Positions 58,793 through 64,000 of a DNA stretch of 64,000 nt are shown piece by piece (the first letter of the stretch is position 1; each line of letters begins with the position of its first letter). A program made the position numbers and the translations under genes. Source of the DNA: Kluyvera genomosp. 1 (GTDB lineage Bacteria; Pseudomonadota; Gammaproteobacteria; Enterobacterales; Enterobacteriaceae); the NCBI RefSeq assembly GCF_001266615.1, contig NZ_LGHZ01000009.1, positions 1-64,000 on the forward strand, read 5' to 3'. The notes below the pieces were generated by a model. It was not told where the DNA came from, did no database searches, and saw nothing but the letters and a program-made list of their open reading frames with translations.

Positions 58793-59515
58793 TTACAGCA
58801 CCTTGCTGAGAAACGCCGCCGTACGCGGGTTTTGCGGGGCGCTGAAAATGGTCTCCGGCGTGCCCTGTTCCTGAATGATTCCCTGGTCGATGAAAATAAC
58901 CCGGTCGGCGACTTCGCGCGCAAAACCCATTTCATGGGTGACGATGACCATAGTCATCCCTTCCCGCGCCAGGTTTTTCATCACCTCAAGAACGTCGCCC
59001 ACCAGCTCCGGATCGAGCGCCGACGTTGGCTCATCAAACAGCATAATGGATGGCTGCATCGCCAGCGCCCGCGCGATGGCGACACGCTGCTGCTGGCCGC
59101 CGGAGAGGCTTGATGGCCAGGCATCGCGTTTATCACTCAGCCCAACTTTCGCCAACAGGCTTTCAGCAAACACCACCGCATCACTACGATTCATACCGCG
59201 CAGCGACATCGGTGCCATCAGCAAATTTTCCAGCACGGTCATATGTGGGAACAGATTGAAGCGCTGAAACACCATCCCGACGCTTTCGCGCATTTTATTG
59301 AGATCGGTTTTCTTATCATGAACCGCAAAACCGTTCACCACGACTTCACCTTCGCTCACCGTTTCCAGCGCGTTCATGCAGCGCAGGAAGGTACTTTTAC
59401 CCGAACCCGACGGCCCAATCACGCATACCACTTCCTGCGGTTGGATGTCACAGTCAATACCGCGCAAAACGTGGCTTTCACCAAAGTGTTTATGTAGATT
59501 TTTAATGTGAATCAC
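58793..59515 (-). CDS. Amino-acid ABC transporter ATP-binding protein (GlnQ type)
   Basis: This ATPase of about 240 residues has Walker [11 protein letters not shown]-loop [12 protein letters not shown], signature [16 protein letters not shown], Walker [15 protein letters not shown] and [17 protein letters not shown]. It powers the adjacent amino-acid importer. The start overlaps the permease; GTG 59515 has AGAGG about 10 nt upstream and is preferred over TTG 59524. It is third in the operon binding protein-permease-ATPase. Confidence 0.9.
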   Translation of the reverse strand: MIHIKNLHKHFGESHVLRGIDCDIQPQEVVCVIGPSGSGKSTFLRCMNALETVSEGEVVVNGFAVHDKKTDLNKMRESVGMVFQRFNLFPHMTVLENLLMAPMSLRGMNRSDAVVFAESLLAKVGLSDKRDAWPSSLSGGQQQRVAIARALAMQPSIMLFDEPTSALDPELVGDVLEVMKNLAREGMTMVIVTHEMGFAREVADRVIFIDQGIIQEQGTPETIFSAPQNPRTAAFLSKVL

Positions 59516-60266
59516 TTTTGCCAAACCTCTTTTCCAGACGATTAACCAACTGCGCCAACACGAACGTAATCACCCAATACACCAGTGAAATGGTCAAATA
59601 CGGTTCCCAGTAAGTCGCATAGGCACCGGACACGGTACGAGCGGCGTAGGCCAAATCGGCAAGGCCAATGGCCGAGGCCAGCGAAGAGTCTTTGACGATA
59701 GCAATCGCGTTATTGCCCAGTGGCGGCAGAATACGGCGAAACGCCTGCGGCAGAATAACCTTGCGCATGGTTTTCCACCACGGCAGCCCCAGCGCACGCG
59801 CGGCTTCCATCTGCCCTTTATCGATCGACTGAATCCCCGCACGGAAAATTTCAGAAACGTAGGCCCCGGCATTGAGCGTAATAGCGACAATACAAGACAG
59901 AAACGCGCCGTAGTTTGAGCGCAGTTCACGTGCAAAATCGCTGCTCATCACGCCGCTGGTGACCAGCAAACCATCACGTGGGTTAATGAATAACGGGACT
60001 AGCGCGAAGTGCACCACCATGATTTGTACAAACAGCGGCGTGCCGCGAAAAGCGCTGACGTAAAAGCGTACAGGGAACTGCACCAGGTAACGCAAAATGT
60101 ATTTCCACGGCCCATGCTCAGCTTTTGCCATTCGCCCAAGTCCGAGCGTGAGGCCCCACAGCGTGCCGAGGATCACGCAGATAATGGTGCATTTGAGGGT
60201 CATTATCGCGCCGTCAATAAACAGCGGGCCATACTCCTCGATAATTTCCCAACGGAATCCCGTCAT
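59502..60266 (-). CDS. Amino-acid ABC transporter permease (HisM/GlnP type)
   Basis: This 254-residue permease has the EAA loop [24 protein letters not shown] (near residue 170), conserved [20 protein letters not shown] and the [10 protein letters not shown] segment. It likely works as a homodimer because no second permease gene is present. It sits between the binding-protein gene (with an attenuator hairpin between them) and the ATPase gene. N-terminal [20 protein letters not shown] leads into the first helix. Confidence 0.9.
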   Translation of the reverse strand: MTGFRWEIIEEYGPLFIDGAIMTLKCTIICVILGTLWGLTLGLGRMAKAEHGPWKYILRYLVQFPVRFYVSAFRGTPLFVQIMVVHFALVPLFINPRDGLLVTSGVMSSDFARELRSNYGAFLSCIVAITLNAGAYVSEIFRAGIQSIDKGQMEAARALGLPWWKTMRKVILPQAFRRILPPLGNNAIAIVKDSSLASAIGLADLAYAARTVSGAYATYWEPYLTISLVYWVITFVLAQLVNRLEKRFGKSDSH

Positions 60267-60277
60267 AATGTATCCCT

Positions 60278-60315
60278 GAAATAAAACGGCGATCGGCCAT
60301 AAAGGCGATCGCCGT
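60278..60315 (-). terminator. Attenuator hairpin between binding-protein and permease genes
   Basis: ACGGCGATCG (60286-60295) pairs with CGATCGCCGT (60306-60315). On the minus strand the stem is followed by TTTTATTT, so it acts as a partial terminator between the two genes and can raise binding-protein levels relative to the membrane parts. Confidence 0.75.
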
Positions 60316-60332
60316 AAAAAATGAAATAAGCG

Positions 60333-61100
60333 TTACTGCGCCGGCAATGCAGGTACGTCGGCGTCAAACCAGGTCTGATAGATTTTAGCGTAGGTGCCAT
60401 CAGCAACAATTTTCTTCAGGCCCGCGTTCAGCTTGTCGCGAAGTTCCGTATTGCCCTTAGCCACCGCAATGCCGAAATACTGGCGTTCAAACCTGGCATC
60501 CGGCACCAGCTTGAACTGTTTTTCTGGATGCTGTTTGATGTAGTACTTCACCACACCGACATCGCCAACCGCCGCGCTAACACCGTCTTCAAACAGCTCC
60601 TGCAGCATTAATGGGGTGTTGTCAAAACGCTTAATCGCGGTGCTGTTTTTACCGAGGACATCAGATACCACGATGTCACCTGTACTGGAGTTCACCACGC
60701 CAACTTTCTGATCTTTGAGGTCCGCCAGTGAAGCCACTTTGGAATCCTTCGGCACCACGATGGACTGCTCGGCCGGGAAATACGGCGCGGAGAAATCGAC
60801 CATTTGCTTACGTTTATCGGTAATGGTGATGCCAGAAATGATGATGTCACGGTCGCCGGATCCCAGGGTGGCGAAAATGCCTTCCCACGGCGTATTGATC
60901 AGTTTGATATCGAAGTTTTCCGCCTTGGCGATCGCCTTGATGATATCGATATCAAAACCTTCTAACTGCTTCTGATTATTCTCGAACTCGAACGGGCGGT
61001 AGGTGCCGCCAGCACCGACGACATAAGTTTGTGCCGCCGCATATCCGCTGGCCACCAGTGCTGCCGTAAAGCAGCAGGCTTTCATCCATTTGCTGATCAT
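60333..61100 (-). CDS. Amino-acid ABC transporter periplasmic binding protein
   Basis: This 255-residue SBP_bac_3 protein has a signal peptide (FTAALVASGYAAA) and mature start QTYVVGAGGTYRPFEFENNQ. Family segments include LEGFDIDIIKAIAKAENFD, DIIISGITITDKRKQMVDFS and a ligand-site QKVGVVNSSTGDIVVSDVLG. It is the promoter-proximal gene of the second amino-acid importer. Similar proteins bind glutamine, arginine or other polar residues; the ligand is not determined from the sequence. Confidence 0.9.
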   Translation of the reverse strand: MISKWMKACCFTAALVASGYAAAQTYVVGAGGTYRPFEFENNQKQLEGFDIDIIKAIAKAENFDIKLINTPWEGIFATLGSGDRDIIISGITITDKRKQMVDFSAPYFPAEQSIVVPKDSKVASLADLKDQKVGVVNSSTGDIVVSDVLGKNSTAIKRFDNTPLMLQELFEDGVSAAVGDVGVVKYYIKQHPEKQFKLVPDARFERQYFGIAVAKGNTELRDKLNAGLKKIVADGTYAKIYQTWFDADVPALPAQ

Positions 61101-61244
61101 GAGATTACCTTTTTATGCAATTAATTTGCATAAAAATACATAACTTATCCAGCAGATGCAATATGCCAGGAGCGTTATTATCTCGAAAAGCAATAATTAA
61201 GCATTTTTATTGAATGATTAACGTCACTGAGGGACGGTGGGCCA

Positions 61245-61853
61245 CTACCCAATGGCTTTGGCCAACCAAATGGTGTGCCCGGCACAGTCCGGGTCCTCCA
61301 TCTTCATCTCCAGCACCGTAAAACCAATTTCTGCCAGCCTTGCCCGGTACTCCTCCGGTGCGAGGCTTGCATGAAACAACGGCTCGCCCTCAAACTGCCC
61401 CATCGCAATGCCGTCACCGGGGCCGCTGGTGAACATCAGCACGCTGCCGGGGTGGTTATGGCGAGCGAAGACCGAAAACATCTGCCGCTGGTCGTTCTGG
61501 GTGAGGTGGAAAAAACTGTCCCAGGCGAGCAGGCCGTCAAAGGTTTCACCGAGCACCAACGTGCGCATATCATGCTGCAACCAACGCTGTTCGGGAAAAC
61601 GGCCGCGAGCGCGGCTCAGCATCGCCTCCGCCCCATCGACCCCGGTCAATTGAACGCCTTGTTGGATAAAATACTCCGCAATCGGCTGGCCGTTGCCGCA
61701 GCCCAGATCGAGCACGCTACCTGGCCGCCTCATTGCGGTCATAAAAGCATCCAACCAGCGCTTTTCAAAGAGCGAGCGCGAACGTAATCGGGCGAACGCG
61801 TCGGCATGACGCTGGTAAATCGGCAGTATTTCACGGGCGGCTGGATTATCCAT
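61245..61853 (-). CDS. Class I SAM-dependent methyltransferase
   Basis: This 202-residue methyltransferase has motif I VLDLGCGNGQPIAEYF (glycine-rich SAM loop), motif II LTGVDGAEAML, then RWLQHDMRTL and FDGLLAWDSFFHLTQND. The substrate is unknown; the small size suggests a small-molecule methylase. It stands alone between the ABC operon and a divergent SDR gene. Confidence 0.9.
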   Translation of the reverse strand: MDNPAAREILPIYQRHADAFARLRSRSLFEKRWLDAFMTAMRRPGSVLDLGCGNGQPIAEYFIQQGVQLTGVDGAEAMLSRARGRFPEQRWLQHDMRTLVLGETFDGLLAWDSFFHLTQNDQRQMFSVFARHNHPGSVLMFTSGPGDGIAMGQFEGEPLFHASLAPEEYRARLAEIGFTVLEMKMEDPDCAGHTIWLAKAIG

Positions 61854-62045
61854 AGAGCCTCGGTGTTATGGTCTTTTGTCGAAGAATTAACAGCTTAGAG
61901 CAAAAGCATCCGCTTCGCCATTGGCATTCCAAGACGCGCGAATCACATCAAAAAGTCCCCGTCTGGTTATCGTTCGTGCATTCCTTTTGCCCTGCCGCCA
62001 TCTAACAATGTAAGAGCTTCTGTACACCAAAATAAGGGGAAAACC

Positions 62046-62861
62046 ATGACGCAATCACATCAATATGACGACTGGCTGGGGCTTACGGGACAGGTGTTCG
62101 CCGTTACGGGAGCGGCAAGCGGGATTGGCGAAGCTATCGCCACCGCGCTAGCTTCGCAAGGTGCCGACGTGGCGCTGCTCGACCGCAACCCGGAAGGCTG
62201 CGAGGCGCTGCGCCAGAAGCTGGAACACTATCCGGGGCGGCGACTGGCAGTCGTCTGCGACGTTGCCAGCGAAGCACAAATCAAAGAAGCGGCGCATAGC
62301 GTCCGCACCCAGCTTGGCGACTGTTACGGTCTGGTCAACGCAGCCGGGATCTTACGCCCTGCCGGGCTTGCCGAGATAAGCATTGAGCAGTGGCAGACCC
62401 AGCTTAACGTTAACCTCACCGGCTACCTGCTGTGCGCCCGCGAATTTGCCGTTGATATGCGTAAAAACAAGCGCGGCAGTATCGTACATATCGGCTCCAT
62501 CTCTGGGCGTATTCCACAGCCGTGGAGCGGTGCCTACAGCCCGGGAAAAGCCGCTGTTGGCCTGCTGTCCCAGCAGATCGCCGTGGAGTGGGGACAGGAT
62601 GGTATTCGCAGCAATCTGGTGGCACCGGGAATGATTGAAACCGCGCTCACCGCCGAATACTACGCCCAGCAGGGAGTACGCGAAGCCCGCGAGGCCTTCA
62701 CCGCCAGCCAACGTATCGGTAAGCCGGAGGATATCGCCAACGCGGTATTGTTCCTGCTCAGCGATAAATCCGGCTATATCAACGGCGCGGAAATTGGCGT
62801 CGATGGCGGCTTACCGACCATGCTGATGGGTAAACTGCCGCGACCGGGCTTTACCGGCTAA
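62046..62861 (+). CDS. SDR-family dehydrogenase (complete active site)
   Basis: This 271-residue short-chain dehydrogenase has TGAASGIG (nucleotide loop), NAAGI, the catalytic Ser in HIGSISGRI and YSPGK (the YxxxK motif, intact), and the tail GVDGGLPTMLMG. AAGGGGAAAACC precedes the ATG. It converges on an AraC gene with a 5-bp gap. The substrate is unknown; polyol or sugar-alcohol oxidation is a common role for this subgroup. Confidence 0.92.
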   Translation: MTQSHQYDDWLGLTGQVFAVTGAASGIGEAIATALASQGADVALLDRNPEGCEALRQKLEHYPGRRLAVVCDVASEAQIKEAAHSVRTQLGDCYGLVNAAGILRPAGLAEISIEQWQTQLNVNLTGYLLCAREFAVDMRKNKRGSIVHIGSISGRIPQPWSGAYSPGKAAVGLLSQQIAVEWGQDGIRSNLVAPGMIETALTAEYYAQQGVREAREAFTASQRIGKPEDIANAVLFLLSDKSGYINGAEIGVDGGLPTMLMGKLPRPGFTG

Positions 62862-62866
62862 ACCAC

Positions 62867-63778
62867 TCACCTGCTCAGCGACATTGCCTGGGCAGGTTCA
62901 CACTCTATCTCGCTGGGTTTGTCGCGGAAATCACGCGGTGAAAATCCGGTCGCGCGACGAAAGAAACGCGAAAAATAGGTCGCATCGCTAAAGCCAAGAT
63001 AATCCGAAATTTGGCTCACGGTCATGCTGGTGTAAAGCAGACTGCGCTTGGCTTCCAGCAGCAGCCGCTGGTGCAACACACCCAGCGCGCTGCAGCCATG
63101 AAACTCGCGGCACAGCGTGTTGAGGTGCACCCCGGACATGCCTATTTGGCTGGCGTAGTGTGCCAGCGGGAAATGCTCCCGGTAGTGATGCTCCACCAGC
63201 TGATTAAAGCGACGTACGGCGGCGCGTTTACGCTCCACCTTATCGCTCATCTCCGCCAGCGGTGTAGCCTGCCGGTTCAACCAGACCATCAGTGCACTCA
63301 GCTGCGAATGCAGCATCATCGCCCGCATCTCGTTATCCGCCGCATACTCCTGCTGTAGCGTGTGAAACAATGCGTTAATCTGCCCCTGCGAATCACCGAC
63401 CGCAATGCGCACCGGTCGGTTCAGCACCTGCATTGCCCGGCCAAACTGCTGTTCGAACTGGGCAATAAGCGGTGCGGCAAGCGACAGTGAAAAGCCGTTG
63501 GTGCCCGAAGAAAAGCGAAAACCGTGTACGCAGAGTGCGGGAATAATCTGTATGCAGGGCTGCGAAAACGGCTGGCGGACGCCTTCAATTTCGATATCGC
63601 CCTCGCCCTGCTGAACGTAGAGAATTTGCACCAGATCGGTGTGTTGATGCGCGCGGATACGCCAGTCATATAGGCTGCTACGGCTATGAATCGACTCACA
63701 GTGCAGCAGGTCTGGCGTCGGCCAGTGCCAGCTTTCACCGTAGAGTTTAAAAACCGGAATGCTATTTGTTAGATTCAT
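62867..63778 (-). CDS. AraC-family transcriptional regulator
   Basis: This 303-residue regulator has an N-terminal cupin-like ligand domain (residues about 30-130: HQHTDLVQILYVQQGEGDIE) and a C-terminal AraC double helix-turn-helix (about 195-290: LAHYASQIGMSGVHLNTLCR and TVSQISDYLGFSDATYFSRF). The architecture resembles PobR/HpaA-type regulators of aromatic degradation. CGGAGGCGTC precedes the ATG. The NIPSNAP-like gene upstream may be divergently or co-regulated. Confidence 0.92.
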   Translation of the reverse strand: MNLTNSIPVFKLYGESWHWPTPDLLHCESIHSRSSLYDWRIRAHQHTDLVQILYVQQGEGDIEIEGVRQPFSQPCIQIIPALCVHGFRFSSGTNGFSLSLAAPLIAQFEQQFGRAMQVLNRPVRIAVGDSQGQINALFHTLQQEYAADNEMRAMMLHSQLSALMVWLNRQATPLAEMSDKVERKRAAVRRFNQLVEHHYREHFPLAHYASQIGMSGVHLNTLCREFHGCSALGVLHQRLLLEAKRSLLYTSMTVSQISDYLGFSDATYFSRFFRRATGFSPRDFRDKPSEIECEPAQAMSLSR

Positions 63779-63844
63779 GACGCCTCCGTTGAGATGGTGC
63801 GCGTCCCCGGGAACGCGAAAAGATTTCCCGGGGAGAGCTTAAGA

Positions 63845-64000
63845 TCAGCGCATAGAGGCTGCGCGAATCAGCCGCGTCTCCTGAGCCACAATATACGGCT
63901 CAGAGGCTTTTAGATAGGCGGCAAAATCCGGATGCGCATCGCGCAGGCGGCTGCGGCGTTCGTATTCATCGAGACTTTCATAGCCCCACAGATGTACAAA
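63845..64000 (-). CDS. NIPSNAP-family protein (C-terminal part, cut by the window edge)
   Basis: The last 51 codons of a minus-strand gene are visible. They encode FVHLWGYESLDEYERRSR followed by a helix DAHPDFAAYLKAS and the tail PYIVAQETRLIRAASMR. H-x-W-x-Y followed by a helical segment and a final beta strand is the NIPSNAP ferredoxin-like fold signature. The function of bacterial members is unknown. It lies 66 bp upstream of the AraC gene in the same direction. Confidence 0.75.
   Translation of the reverse strand, partial: FVHLWGYESLDEYERRSRLRDAHPDFAAYLKASEPYIVAQETRLIRAASMR

Overview
The window is chromosomal DNA of an enteric gammaproteobacterium (Enterobacteriaceae). The rutR start, ymdF, wrbA-yccJ, yeeN and an intrinsic-type fosA all look like enterobacterial core genes. 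Codon use and GC are Klebsiella-like over most of the window. A GRM2-type choline utilisation (cut) microcompartment locus with a long CutC, whose catalytic residues fall at Cys771 and Gly1103 as in K. pneumoniae, fits Klebsiella, Raoultella, Kluyvera or a near relative. The species cannot be fixed from the sequence alone. No rRNA, tRNA, CRISPR array, insertion sequence or prophage was seen.

Layout. 1-2.2 kb: RutR N-terminus, the small KGG stress gene ymdF, a small secreted protein, and wrbA-yccJ with a sigma-S-like promoter. 2.2-5.3 kb: a polar amino-acid ABC importer (minus strand). 5.7-8.2 kb: a Spy-like periplasmic protein, an SDR lacking its catalytic Tyr, a 4-oxalocrotonate tautomerase-like protein and a LysR regulator. 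8.3-14.6 kb: an arylsulfotransferase-like/thioredoxin fusion, an SsuBC-like ATPase and double-length permease, a divergent SsuA-like binding protein and a second LysR, which together look like an organosulfur scavenging module. 14.7-18.2 kb: a GNAT, a membrane-anchored unknown, a degenerate metallo-beta-lactamase-fold protein and yeeN. 18.7-26.1 kb: a calcineurin-like phosphoesterase, an OpuC-type quaternary-amine ABC importer, an LLM flavin monooxygenase, a PhnD-like protein and a tri-histidine membrane desaturase/hydroxylase. This may be an uncharacterised catabolic cluster. 26.3-30.5 kb: an MFS exporter, a DLH/YcjY-like hydrolase with a Cys nucleophile, a LysR and a GrpB-family protein. 30.6-32.8 kb: an AT-rich island with HNH and PIN nuclease-domain proteins, flanked by a degenerate 17-bp direct repeat.

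32.9-37.9 kb: a secreted unknown, a PhzF isomerase, a TetR with a clear operator, a ToxR/CadC-like membrane regulator with a FidL-like partner, and fosA. 38.4-49.3 kb: the cut locus, in order three BMC-H shell proteins, CutF aldehyde dehydrogenase, a BMC-P vertex protein, CutO alcohol dehydrogenase, CutC choline lyase, CutD activase, CmcE, a PduL-type phosphotransacylase, an unknown protein and an SMR pair, ending at a strong terminator. Choline is cleaved to trimethylamine and acetaldehyde inside the shell, and acetaldehyde is dismutated to ethanol and acetyl-CoA/acetyl-phosphate. 50-56.7 kb: a TRAP transporter bracketed by a diguanylate cyclase and an EAL phosphodiesterase. 56.6-64 kb: two small secreted proteins (one with undecapeptide repeats), a laccase-domain protein, a second amino-acid ABC importer, a methyltransferase, a complete SDR, an AraC regulator and the end of a NIPSNAP-like gene.

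The best candidates for something new are the ASST-thioredoxin/SsuABC module, the OpuC-monooxygenase-desaturase cluster and the PIN-HNH island.
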